Assembly: GCA_015067795.1 (NCBI GenBank)
Contig: SVLU01000003.1
Span: 1-64,000 of the forward strand
Source of the DNA: Oscillospiraceae bacterium
Lineage (GTDB): Bacteria; Bacillota; Clostridia; Oscillospirales; Oscillospiraceae
Direction of reading: 5' to 3'
DNA length: 64,000 nucleotides
Positions 42,491 to 52,100 of the stretch are shown one piece after another. The number at the start of each line of letters is the position of its first letter. The stretch's first letter is position 1. The translations under genes and the position numbers were made by a program. The notes under the pieces are model-generated. The model worked only from the letters and a program-made list of their open reading frames with translations, did not search any database and was not told the DNA's origin.

Positions 42491-44482
42491 TCAGATATTC
42501 AGTTTTCCCTCTTTCAGCACAACCGCTGTACGTGCCGGCAGGTAAAGCTCAATGTAATTCTTACCGTCAAATACCTTTGCAGGATAGGTCATGTGCTCAA
42601 TAAGTTCCTGACCACCGTACTTTTTATCATCGGTGGATAATGCTACGGTATAGTCCGTATTCTGATGAACGGGAACAAGGACGTTTGTGACGGAGTCAGT
42701 TGGGTGGAAATTAAATGCAAAGAGTAAGCCCTTGCGGTAGAATACGATGATCTTTTCCGGTGCTTTGTACAGCATCTGGTCTGCCATCTGCTGACGGAAC
42801 AGGTCATTCTTCTTCGCAAGCTTTATCATATCCTCATCAAAATCACCAAGCCACTGATACTTTAAGAAGCCGTTTTCCCTGAGGCTCCACTGACGGCGGC
42901 AATAATGATAACTCCAGCCGTTGCCCTCTCTTGGGAAATCTATCCATTCAGGATGACCGAACTCGTTGCCCATAAAGTTCAGGTAACCCTCGCCACCGCC
43001 GCCAAGAGTGAACAGTCTTATCATCTTATGGAGTGCCACGGCACGGTCGATCACCATGTTATGGCAGTCCTTATTCATATCGGTATACATAGCCGCATCA
43101 GCAAGGCGGAAGATCATGGTCTTATCGCCAACAAGAGCCTGGTCGTGGCTCTCAACATAGGCAATGGTCTTTTCACCCGGACGGCGGAGACACATATCGC
43201 CCCACATCTTGCCGATATCCCACTCTTCGTCACTAAGCTCCTTAACCGTTCTTATCCACATATCAGGAAGCCCCATTCCCAGACGGTAATCAAAGCCAAT
43301 ACCGCCATCCTTGATAGGCAGGCACATACCCGGCATACCGGACATATCCTCAGAAATGGTAATGGCATTTGGATTAACTTCTCTGATAAGCTCGTTTGCA
43401 AGCTGGAGATATGTTACAGCTTCTGTATGTGTGTTATAAGAGAAGTATTTGCTGTTATCGTTAAAGTCTGTGCCCAGACCATGGTCATGGTACAGCATGG
43501 AGGTTACACCGTCAAAGCGGAAGCCATCAAAGTGGTATTCTGTCATCCAGAACTTCAGGTTTGAAAGCAGGAAGTGGATAACTTCATCCTTACCGTAGTT
43601 GAAGCACTTTGTACCCCATGCAGGGTGTTCACCCTTCGGGCCATCGTGGAAGAACTGCCATACTGTGCCGTCAAACATATTGATACCCTCTGCGGTATTC
43701 TTAACAGCATGGGAATGTACAACGTCAAGAAGCACGGCAATGCCCATTTCGTGAGCCTTATTTATAAGATATTTCAAATCTTCAGGCTTGCCAAATCTGC
43801 TGGAAGCCGCAAAGAAGTTGGAAACCTGATAACCGAAGCTGCCGTAATAGGGATGCTCCATGATTGCCATAAGCTGAATGGTATTATATCCGCCCTGCTT
43901 TACCCTTGGAAGCACGTTATCGGCAAACTCCCTGTATGTACCTACTCTGCCCTCTTCCTGAGCCATGCCTACGTGGGCTTCGTAGATATATAACTGTTTT
44001 TCACTCTTGAAATTCTTATCAGTCCACTTAAAAACATTCTTTGGGTCAACTACTTCCCCGCAGAATACATAGGTCTTTTCATCCTGCACCGCTCTGCGGG
44101 CATAAAGAGGTATATGCTCAGTAAGTTCAAGGTTAGCATCTACAACTGTCTTTACCTTGCAACCGTCCCAAAGAGAATTGCCGCCTCTGAGGAAAAGCTG
44201 CCAGTTGCCGTTTCCAAGATTTTTTAAAGGATGGCTTGTCTTATTCCATCCATTAAAGTCACCCATCAGATAGAGCTGGTTTGCACCGGGTGCCCATTCA
44301 CGGTACACCCAACCGCCTCGTACACGGTGGAAGCCGTAGTAATTATGGGCGTTTGCAAATTCATTCAGAGTCATGCCATCAGGCAGTAAGCGCTTCTTTG
44401 TTGTTTCGTAAAGGTGCATTCGCAGTCCGATATCACCGGCAAAGGGCTGAAGCTGCGGATTGAGTTCTAAAATTCTGTACAT
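42491..44482 (-). CDS. glgB: 1,4-alpha-glucan branching enzyme (GH13, eukaryotic-like subtype)
   Basis: 663 aa. Introduces alpha-1,6 branches into glycogen. N-terminal CBM48 ('WVYREWAPGANQLYLMGDFNGWN'), central GH13 barrel with nucleophile Asp in 'DGFRFDGVTSM', acid/base Glu in 'SEDMSGMPG' and third Asp in 'VESHDQALVG', then a beta domain. Size and motifs resemble the GBE1-like form rather than E. coli GlgB. Start: the GTG at 44491 overlaps the GGAG RBS, so ATG 44482 (6 nt from GGAG) is used. No other glycogen gene is in the window. Confidence 0.92.
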   Translation of the reverse strand: MYRILELNPQLQPFAGDIGLRMHLYETTKKRLLPDGMTLNEFANAHNYYGFHRVRGGWVYREWAPGANQLYLMGDFNGWNKTSHPLKNLGNGNWQLFLRGGNSLWDGCKVKTVVDANLELTEHIPLYARRAVQDEKTYVFCGEVVDPKNVFKWTDKNFKSEKQLYIYEAHVGMAQEEGRVGTYREFADNVLPRVKQGGYNTIQLMAIMEHPYYGSFGYQVSNFFAASSRFGKPEDLKYLINKAHEMGIAVLLDVVHSHAVKNTAEGINMFDGTVWQFFHDGPKGEHPAWGTKCFNYGKDEVIHFLLSNLKFWMTEYHFDGFRFDGVTSMLYHDHGLGTDFNDNSKYFSYNTHTEAVTYLQLANELIREVNPNAITISEDMSGMPGMCLPIKDGGIGFDYRLGMGLPDMWIRTVKELSDEEWDIGKMWGDMCLRRPGEKTIAYVESHDQALVGDKTMIFRLADAAMYTDMNKDCHNMVIDRAVALHKMIRLFTLGGGGEGYLNFMGNEFGHPEWIDFPREGNGWSYHYCRRQWSLRENGFLKYQWLGDFDEDMIKLAKKNDLFRQQMADQMLYKAPEKIIVFYRKGLLFAFNFHPTDSVTNVLVPVHQNTDYTVALSTDDKKYGGQELIEHMTYPAKVFDGKNYIELYLPARTAVVLKEGKLNI

Positions 44483-44612
44483 ATATATCACTCCAAATAT
44501 TTATTTGAAAGTATAATTCCATTATTCAATGTTATTTTATCATATATCTTTATAATTGCATAGTCTTTTAACAAAAAGTTTAAGATGCAATAACAGACAA
44601 ACGAAATATCTA

Positions 44613-44662
44613 TTGACACGAAATTTTATATATGATACTATTATGTCACACGATATATCGTG
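44613..44662 (+). promoter_or_regulatory. Promoter and palindromic operator of padR operon
   Basis: TTGACA (44613-44618), 17 nt, TACTAT (44636-44641), followed at once by a perfect 14-bp palindrome CACGATATATCGTG (44649-44662). A repressor bound there would cover the transcription start. PadR proteins commonly autoregulate from ATATC-containing palindromes. Confidence 0.7.
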
Positions 44663-44706
44663 ACGCATAATAGTTTGACATAATAGTTTGAAAGGTGGAA
44701 TGTACT

Positions 44707-45015
44707 ATGGTAAATCAAGGCCCGATGACAGAAGCAACGTATTACATTCTGCTTGCCCTGATGAAGCCCGGTCACGGCTACGGAATGATGCAGCGAATAA
44801 GAGAGCTGTCAAACGGACGTATAAACATGGGTCCCGGTACTCTCTACGGTGTCCTCACCCGAATGAAAAAGGAAGGTCTTATCATCATGACCGGCGAATA
44901 TGAACGCCGCAAGAATTATCATATCACAGAAAAAGGTATTGAGGCGCTTCATGCTGAGTATGAACGGCTTAAGTTGCTTGTTAACGACGGTGCTATTTTA
45001 GAGGAGGATGAGTAA
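44707..45015 (+). CDS. PadR-family transcriptional regulator
   Basis: 102-aa winged-helix repressor ('YYILLALMKPGHGYGMMQRI', 'MGPGTLYGVLTRMKKEGLI', 'NYHITEKG'). AGGTGG 8 nt before ATG 44707 decides the start over the upstream GTG. The stop overlaps the DUF2812 start (TAATG). PadR-DUF2812 pairs recur in Firmicutes; the DUF2812 protein may be the regulated effector or an anti-repressor. Confidence 0.9.
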   Translation: MVNQGPMTEATYYILLALMKPGHGYGMMQRIRELSNGRINMGPGTLYGVLTRMKKEGLIIMTGEYERRKNYHITEKGIEALHAEYERLKLLVNDGAILEEDE

Positions 45016-46190
45016 TGAAAAAGAAATACGCCTTTCATCCCAGCGATTACGCAATCGGTGAAACCGAAAAATTCTACTCCGATATGGCAGCGAAAGGTTG
45101 GATACTTGAAAAACGCCATGGCTCTTCCAGCTGTTTTAAAAAAGCAGAACCCCAAAAACTGCGGTATCGTGTTGAAGTAATTCCATACAGCATATTTGCT
45201 AAAGAGGAAGAAAAAGGTCCTTCCGGTGAACAGCTTTCTTTATTTAGAGAATGTGGTTGGAAATATGTTACAGGCTCAGATTTCATTCACATTTTCAGTA
45301 CAAAAATAGAAAACGATGCTCCTGAGTTTTATATGCAGCCGGAACAGCAGGCACCTACAATAAAGAAAATGAGGAATAGGTATATTTTAAGATGTTTATT
45401 ATACTTACTTGCCTTCTTTTTCTACGGATTTCCAATTTTTTCACGAGATTTCAGTTTATTATCATTTGTAAATGGTTCAATAGCTTTTTTCGTTGATAAT
45501 CCAATATTTACAATAACTTATTATTTATTCTTTATATCGAACATCCCAATCAATTTAATAGGTTTTATAAAGCTCAATAAGTTATATTATCAGTTAAAAA
45601 ACGGCATTCCCATTGACCATTCACCAAAACTGAAACGTTTCAATATTGCACCTCTCTTATTTGATATATTACTCATAGCTTGTCTGATTTCAATATTTAC
45701 TATCTTCCCCAATAAGACTTATCCTTTGCCTACAGAATCCAGCGGACCGTATATTCTTTTATCTGACCTTGGTGTTGAGGGCACAAGAGAAGATTGGGTA
45801 AGTGGTGGAATGATTTATATAGATAATGAAGTTGAGTACCATAACTCACTCATTACTGAACATTGGTATTGTGAGGAACACATCATTACACGACAAATTT
45901 CAGATAATGCATATGAATTTGACATCTTGTCGCATGATGTTTATCGTCTTAATTCCAAGAATCTATGCATACCTTTAGCCAAATCTCTGATGATCTGTAG
46001 AACACGTGCTGATTCAACATCAGATTTTATGGAGGTTGAAGTATCAGATTTTGATCATGTCTGGACATACGATGATTATTGGTTAATTGCAATTAAGGAT
46101 GACTATGTATATTGTATCGGTCGTCCTCATGAATCTGGGGAAGAATTGATGATAATATTACAAGCATTTGCAGAAAAGAACTACGCATAA
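45015..46190 (+). CDS. DUF2812 membrane protein
   Basis: 391 aa. N-terminal DUF2812 domain (~10-110: 'ETEKFYSDMAAKGWILEKR', 'RYRVEVIPYS'), then about four transmembrane segments between 120 and 235 and a C-terminal extracellular-type region (~240-390). Function unknown. Translationally coupled to padR. AT-richer than neighbours. Confidence 0.82.
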   Translation: MKKKYAFHPSDYAIGETEKFYSDMAAKGWILEKRHGSSSCFKKAEPQKLRYRVEVIPYSIFAKEEEKGPSGEQLSLFRECGWKYVTGSDFIHIFSTKIENDAPEFYMQPEQQAPTIKKMRNRYILRCLLYLLAFFFYGFPIFSRDFSLLSFVNGSIAFFVDNPIFTITYYLFFISNIPINLIGFIKLNKLYYQLKNGIPIDHSPKLKRFNIAPLLFDILLIACLISIFTIFPNKTYPLPTESSGPYILLSDLGVEGTREDWVSGGMIYIDNEVEYHNSLITEHWYCEEHIITRQISDNAYEFDILSHDVYRLNSKNLCIPLAKSLMICRTRADSTSDFMEVEVSDFDHVWTYDDYWLIAIKDDYVYCIGRPHESGEELMIILQAFAEKNYA

Positions 46191-46229
46191 TCCACCAAAA
46201 AGGCTTTCTTTAATAATTACATATAAACA

Positions 46230-46266
46230 TTACCACCACATGAAAATCAATTCACGTGGTGGTAAA
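46230..46266. terminator. Hairpin between convergent genes
   Basis: TTACCACCAC / GTGGTGGTAA stem between the DUF2812 and transposase genes; no clear T run. Confidence 0.5.
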
Positions 46267-46271
46267 CTTAT

Positions 46272-46781
46272 TTACAGATAATACATATCATCCATCCATT
46301 TTATTGGATTATTTTCAATATACTCCCATATCTCATTATAATCCTGTTGATTTCTGACAACATGATCATAATATCTGCTCTGCCATATATTTTCACCATA
46401 TTCCTTGTTGCAATACCGCTTGAATGTTCCTACAAATCTTGAAATCACAGAACTTCTTTTCGTAGGGACACCCGTCCCCGGGTGTCCGTCTGTTTCATGG
46501 ATCGTAATTAACAAATGAATATGATCAGGCATTATTATATATTTATCAACAGACAAATAATTATAAAATCTACTCATCTGTTGAATGAATTTTTCCGCAA
46601 TCTGTCCATACCGCAACAATTCAATACATGGTTCTTGCGGACACCCCGGGAGGGGTGTCCCTACAGCAATTTTTGATAAAATTTTCTTTCGTTCCAGCGT
46701 ACAGATAGTAATAAAATACGCTCCAGACTGAGAATAACTATAATTTTTCAGTCTTATGGCTTTTCGTGATGGTAACTCCAT
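46272..46781 (-). CDS. REP-associated tyrosine transposase (RAYT, Y1_Tnp)
   Basis: 169-aa HUH single-strand transposase related to IS200/IS605 TnpA. 'AYFITICTLERK' near the start, the HUH motif 'MPDHIHLLI' and the C-terminal 'IWQSRYYDHVVRNQQDYNEI' with the catalytic Tyr, then 'YIENNPIKW'. RAYTs act on REP palindromes and are usually single-copy, domesticated-looking genes. Two REP-like palindromes lie inside the coding region, encoding 'VGTPLPGCPQEP' and 'GHPGTGVPTK'. It starts 2 nt behind the PNPOx stop. Confidence 0.9.
   Translation of the reverse strand: MELPSRKAIRLKNYSYSQSGAYFITICTLERKKILSKIAVGTPLPGCPQEPCIELLRYGQIAEKFIQQMSRFYNYLSVDKYIIMPDHIHLLITIHETDGHPGTGVPTKRSSVISRFVGTFKRYCNKEYGENIWQSRYYDHVVRNQQDYNEIWEYIENNPIKWMDDMYYL
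46462..46488. repeat. Family C (REP-like) palindrome inside RAYT, copy 1
   Basis: GTAGGG head then ACACCCG..CGGGTGT palindrome and CCG; inverted relative to copy 2 at 46638-46666. Confidence 0.7.
46638..46666. repeat. Family C (REP-like) palindrome inside RAYT, copy 2
   Basis: CGGACACCCCGG..GGGGTGTCCCTACA: the same unit as copy 1 on the other strand, 149 bp away, so the two form an inverted pair. Confidence 0.7.
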
Positions 46782-46783
46782 AC

Positions 46784-47278
46784 CTATCCCCTCTTGGCTT
46801 TTACAAGCTCAATAGCCTCCTTGCCGGTCAGATGCTCAATCTCCAAAACGAACATACAAAGGGGTTTATATTCACCCTCAATAGCTTTATTGCGGTGGTC
46901 TGCACTATCCTCGGGGAAATACTTTTTTGCCAGAATTACAATGGCTTCTCTTTTTTCCGCTTCGTCGGTGATAATACGCATTTTGCCAAAGGCAATAACA
47001 CTTCTGAAATATGTAGTATATTTTTCAGGAACTACGTTATCCTCACTGACAACGCAAAAGGACGCCTTGGGATTTCTGTTAATTGCATCAATCTTATGAC
47101 CTGTCTTTGCACCGTGGAAAAATATCTTATTATCGGCATACACATAGCTCAGTGGTACTGCGTATGGATAGTCATCGTCACCCTGCAAAGCAAGGACGCC
47201 TGCAGTTTCCTTATTCAGTATCTCAAGACATTCCTCATCTGAAAGCTGCTGCTTAAATCTTCTCATTTCTCTGAACAT
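46784..47278 (-). CDS. Pyridoxamine 5'-phosphate oxidase-related protein (NimA-like)
   Basis: 164-aa FMN-binding split-barrel protein: 'DEECLEILNKETAGVLALQG', 'YAVPLSYVYADNKIFFHGA', 'PKASFCVV'. This subfamily (Putative PNPOx_2) includes 5-nitroimidazole reductases NimA and heme/FMN proteins; substrate unknown here. The RAYT gene follows after two bases, so the transposase is read from this gene's transcript. Confidence 0.88.
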   Translation of the reverse strand: MFREMRRFKQQLSDEECLEILNKETAGVLALQGDDDYPYAVPLSYVYADNKIFFHGAKTGHKIDAINRNPKASFCVVSEDNVVPEKYTTYFRSVIAFGKMRIITDEAEKREAIVILAKKYFPEDSADHRNKAIEGEYKPLCMFVLEIEHLTGKEAIELVKAKRG

Positions 47279-47337
47279 AACCGCACCTCCATTTTCAAAT
47301 AATTATAATACATTAAGCATAATAACGCAAATATTCA

Positions 47338-47366
47338 TTGACTATAACAAAATAAAATAATATAAT
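47338..47366 (+). promoter_or_regulatory. Promoter of the iron alcohol dehydrogenase gene
   Basis: TTGACT (47338-47343), 17-nt spacer, TATAAT (47361-47366), about 60 nt before the start codon. Confidence 0.75.
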
Positions 47367-47428
47367 GTAAAATAAGTACGGATAATAAAATCCGAAAGAC
47401 AGAACTTCAATTTTTGGAGGTAATTATT

Positions 47429-48571
47429 ATGGCAAATCGTTTTGTTCTCAATGCAATTTCCTATCATGGCAAGGGTGCTATTTCCGAAATTCCCGGTCTT
47501 GTTAATGCAAAGGGCGTTACCAAGGCTCTCATCGTAACTGACCCTGATCTTGTTCGTTTCGGTGTTGTTAAGAAGGTAACCGATCTTCTGGATGAAGCAG
47601 GTCTTGCTTATGAGATCTTCTCCGATGTTAAGCCAAACCCAACTATTGAAAACGTAGTTGCAGGTGTTGAAGCTTACAAGAACTCCGGTGCTGATTATAT
47701 GATTACAGTTGGCGGCGGCTCTGCTATGGACGCCGGTAAGGCTGTTGGTATCATCATTAACAACCCTGAATTTGCTGATGTTCGTTCTCTGGAAGGCGTT
47801 GCTCCTACAAAGAACCGCACTGTATACACAATCGCAGTTCCAACAACAGCAGGTACTGCTGCTGAAGCTACCATCAACTACGTTATCACCGACGTACAGA
47901 ACAAGCGTAAGTTCGTTTGCGTAGATACAAACGACATTCCTGACATCGCAGTAGTTGACCCTGATATGATGTCCACAATGCCAAAGGGTCTGACAGCTTC
48001 CACCGGTATGGATGCTCTCACCCATGCTATTGAAGGCTACACCACCAAGGCTGCATGGGCTCTGCCTGATTGTCTGAACCTTGAAGCTATCCGCCTTATC
48101 GCTAAGAACCTCCGTGGTGCTGTTGAAAATGACGCAGATTCCCGTGAAGGCATGGCTCTCGGTCAGTTCGTAACAGGCATGGCATTCTCCAACGTAGGTC
48201 TTGGTATTGCTCATTCCATGGCTCACACTCTGGGTGCTGTTTACGACACTCCTCACGGTGTTGCCTGTGCTATGATGCTTCCTATCGTTATGGAATACAA
48301 TGCTGACTGCTCCGGTGAAAAGTACAAGGCTATCGCTGAGGCTATGGGCCTTGACACAACAGGCATGGATCAGAATGCTTACCGTAAGGCTGCTGTAGAT
48401 GCTGTCCGTCAGCTTTCCGCTGATGTTGGTATCCCAGCTAAGCTGGAAGCTCTCAAGGAAGATGATCTCCAGTTCCTTGCTGAATCCGCTTATGCCGATG
48501 CCTGCCGCCCAGGTAATCCAAAGGATACAAGCGTTGAAGAGCTTAAGGATCTGTTCCGCAAGCTGATGTAA
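47429..48571 (+). CDS. Iron-containing alcohol dehydrogenase (FucO/lactaldehyde reductase type)
   Basis: 380-aa group III dehydrogenase. NAD-binding 'TVGGGSAMDAGKAVGI', 'IPTTAGT'-like 'VPTTAGTAAEATINYVI', and iron ligands in 'DALTHAIEGY', 'GIAHSMAHTLGAVYDTPHG'. Close in length and motifs to FucO, which reduces lactaldehyde to 1,2-propanediol; a general aldehyde reductase role in fermentation is equally possible. Codon use is strongly biased toward optimal codons, suggesting high expression. GGAGG 8 nt before ATG 47429 sets the start. Confidence 0.92.
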   Translation: MANRFVLNAISYHGKGAISEIPGLVNAKGVTKALIVTDPDLVRFGVVKKVTDLLDEAGLAYEIFSDVKPNPTIENVVAGVEAYKNSGADYMITVGGGSAMDAGKAVGIIINNPEFADVRSLEGVAPTKNRTVYTIAVPTTAGTAAEATINYVITDVQNKRKFVCVDTNDIPDIAVVDPDMMSTMPKGLTASTGMDALTHAIEGYTTKAAWALPDCLNLEAIRLIAKNLRGAVENDADSREGMALGQFVTGMAFSNVGLGIAHSMAHTLGAVYDTPHGVACAMMLPIVMEYNADCSGEKYKAIAEAMGLDTTGMDQNAYRKAAVDAVRQLSADVGIPAKLEALKEDDLQFLAESAYADACRPGNPKDTSVEELKDLFRKLM

Positions 48572-48587
48572 TTGCTATAAAAAAGTT

Positions 48588-48620
48588 ACTCCCACAGGTG
48601 AAACCTGTGGGAGTTTTTTT
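48588..48620. terminator. Terminator between alcohol dehydrogenase and PH-like gene
   Basis: ACTCCCACAGGT / ACCTGTGGGAGT perfect 12-bp stem with T7 on the plus side; its right edge touches the stop of the convergent gene. Confidence 0.9.
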
Positions 48621-49167
48621 ACTTGTCCATTTGGTCGATAATCTGCTGAACCTGTGCTACATTTGGTACATTTTCAAGTGAAAGCAGACCGCCATAGCTG
48701 CTGTCATAATTATAGGAGCGATAGCCTCTGCCATGTCTGTAATATACAGCTTCACCAAATCTGATAGTACCGCTGCCGTCTTTGTTTATCTTCAAATGCA
48801 TAGGCGGCATATTCCTGCCGTCTATCATGTCTATCCTTCTTCTGCGAAGTCGGATGATCTTTTTGTTTGTTATAACGTAGTATGTACGCTTTCTCAAGTA
48901 GCTTGCATGAAAGAAACGTCCAATAGTTATATACAGACCCACAAGGATAAACGGGATTCCCCATAAAGCGAAGAAAAACGGAGCGCCACTACTAAGCACA
49001 GAGGTTTCCCAAAATATAGCAAATCCACACCACATGATGCTGAAAGGTATCATAAATACGTCCTGAGATGTGAATACCATCCCCTTTTGAGGCTTGCCTT
49101 TCCAGAGGACAAATTCATCACTGGTTATATATGGTGCTATGAAGTTGTATTCGTTATTGTGTTCCAT
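48619..49167 (-). CDS. Membrane protein with PH-like domain
   Basis: 182 aa: soluble N-terminus, two transmembrane helices (about 37-57 and 62-85), then a bacterial PH-like domain ('YYVITNKKIIRLRRRRIDMID', 'GSGTIRFGEA', C-terminal 'LENVPNVAQVQQIIDQ'). Function unknown. Twelve nt downstream of the Roco gene on the same strand, so cotranscription is likely. Confidence 0.75.
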   Translation of the reverse strand: MEHNNEYNFIAPYITSDEFVLWKGKPQKGMVFTSQDVFMIPFSIMWCGFAIFWETSVLSSGAPFFFALWGIPFILVGLYITIGRFFHASYLRKRTYYVITNKKIIRLRRRRIDMIDGRNMPPMHLKINKDGSGTIRFGEAVYYRHGRGYRSYNYDSSYGGLLSLENVPNVAQVQQIIDQMDK

Positions 49168-49179
49168 CGTGTCACCTCA

Positions 49180-52100
49180 TTATTTTGGTATATTCTGTAA
49201 GAGTTCAGCAATCCCCATAATTGCACCTATAGCTTTTGTTAATTTTACCACATTCTCACCTGTTTTGAACCAATCGTTGAAGCCGTCTCTAAAACCTTTA
49301 ATTCGTTCAGGAATACTCTTTCTCTTCTCCTTTTGCATTTTATCGCCAAGATGTTTAATGTCACTATCATCATTGTTTTTCAAATTATCAGCAAGAAGAT
49401 CAAGCAATTTCTCATTAACAGCTATCTTATCATCCAACAATCTATTTATAATATCTTCCCCAATAGTCTGGTGGTTATTGTTGATAATAATACTTCCGAT
49501 ATTATAAATCGCTTTTGCAAACCCTGAACTGTTACCCTCTGCAAAACTCGGTGCAATTTCATTAGCTCTCTTTACATTTTCAACACCAAATGTCATTCCC
49601 AGCAGCTTGTCCACAGAATAATGCTTGTAACCAAGCTTTTCATTATACTGCGGAACTTGACTGTCTTTAGCATCTTTAGCAGCTATAAGCATATCTACTC
49701 TGAATTCAACACTTTCGCCATTCTCATGAACTAAAATATAATCTTTTGCTTCAAGTCCTAGCTTTGCGTTAATCTTTTTTATATCTTCACGAAGCTGATG
49801 GAGGAAGAAGCCTGTAGGAGTATCATTAGCTTCATAAATATCAATACGCAGTACAGAATTATCCCCACCTGCATCAACAACTGCTATTGCACCTGTAGAA
49901 TAATCCTTTATTCTCATACCCTTTCGCCATACTATGCCGTTATCCAGCAGACTATAGCACTTGATCATAAGCTGATGGACAACAGCATCAGGAAGATAAG
50001 AATAGCGCATCTCGTAGGAATAATGACTGCTCATGCTAATAGGATGCAGATTCTTGGGAGTTTCGTTTTCGCATAACGCTGGAACAAACTCATCTTGGTC
50101 ATCTACAGAATATGACAAATTAAACTTCCGCATTACTTCAAGAATGTAATCACATTCGTAATCTTCATAAGTAATATCAGGAATAACACATTCTTTTGTT
50201 GTGTTAAGTATTGCCGAAAGTAAGTAATTATTAATATTTCCGTTTTTTACAAACATCTTTTTGTTGCAATTCACAAGCTTGTACACCGCATTTGTAAGCC
50301 ACTTAGGGTCAAGTACCTTATACTCCGCAAGCTTCGTCATATCATCTCGATCCTTATGATAGCTAAAACAAATACCTAAATCATTGAACCAATCAAGAAG
50401 CCATGTGCGTATCTGCTGATATTCTTCTCCCAGACCGTTTTTATCACAAATTCCGTAATAATCCTCCATACTAATATATGGGTTTTTCTTCGCACTTTCC
50501 AGAACTTCCTTACGGATATTTGCCCACTGTTCGGGTAAATACATGGAACAGCTATCCATCTTCTTAGCCTGTGCAACTATTTTGCTGACAAGCTGATCAA
50601 AGCCATCGTTTTCCGCACGTTTTGCGGAATATGGAACGATGTCAACTATCTCAACATTCTTGAACTCGTCATAAAGGCGTGTTGTGTCAATAGGAATATC
50701 ATTAACACCCTTCCACTTATTGATGGCAATAATAACAGGCGCACCTTTTGCAAAGCTATCAATACTCTTAAGCCAGTAACGAGCCTGCCTTGTCAAATCC
50801 CAGCGATTGCAAATCACCACTACATAACAGGTTCTTGTGGTAAGGAAACATCGGTGCATTGCGTGCATTATTTCCTGACCGCCAAAATCCCAGAAATTGA
50901 TTGTAATATCATTATTTTCGCCTTCCGGATGATAGTCTGTTATGTCAACACCCGGTGTTGCTTCTGTATCATAGTTGTCGGGCAAATCATTATCTTTAAT
51001 TCTGGCAATGGTGTAGCTCTTGCCTGCACCACCATCACCTAAGAAAATTACCTTAGATTCTTTTACAGCTACCTGCTCAGCATCATAATAAGCTTCAATA
51101 AATTCTCGTGGCTGTTCAAAAAGGCTTATTGGCTGAGTAGCAATGGTTGTATTATATAGGTTGATACCTGAATTGTAAAGCCAAAAGTCTTCACTAAAAA
51201 CAAACTCCAATCCAAGCTCAACCAGTGCTTTTGGAATTGAATGTATTTTCAAATGAGAAATATCTAATGTTTTTAAATATGTTAATTCTTCTATGCCATC
51301 AAGACTTGTGATTTGTGTTCCGCTCAAATCCAACCTTTGCAAATTCTTGAGATTTTCCAAGCCTGTCAGACTTGTGATTTGTGTTTCGTCCAAATTCAGC
51401 TTTTGCAAATTCACCAGATTTTCCAAGCCTGTCAGACTTGTGATTTGTGTTCCGCCCAAATTCAGCTCTTGCAAATTCTCAAAATTTTCCAAGCCTGTCA
51501 GACTTGTGATTTGTGTTCCGAACAAATTCAGCTCTTGCAAATTCTCAAGATTTTCCAAGCCTGTCAGACTTGTGATTTGTGTTCCGAACAAATTCAGCTC
51601 TTGCAAATTCTCAAGATTTTCCAAGCCTGTCAGACTTGTGATTTGTGTTCCGAACAAATCCAACCTTTGCAAATTCTTGAGATTTTCCAAGCCTGTCAGA
51701 CTTGTGATTTGTGTTTCGTCCAAATTCAGCTTTTGCAAATTCACCAGATTTTCCAAGCCTGTCAGACTTGTGATTTGTGTTCCGCCCAAATTCAGCTCTT
51801 GCAAATTCTCAAAATTTTCCAAGCCTGTCAGACTTGTGATTTGTGTTCCGAACAAATTCAGCACTTGCAAATTCTTGAGATTTTCCAAGCCTGTCAGACT
51901 TGTGATTTGTGTTCTGAACAAATACAGCTCTTGCAAATTCTTGAGATTTTCCAAGCCTGTCAGACTTGTGATTTGTGTTCCGTCCAAATTCAGCTTTTGC
52001 AAATTCACCAGATTTTCCAAGCCTGTCAGACTTGTGATTTGTGTTCCGTCCAAATACAGCTCTTGCAAATTCTCAAGATTTTCCAAGCCTGTCAGACTTG

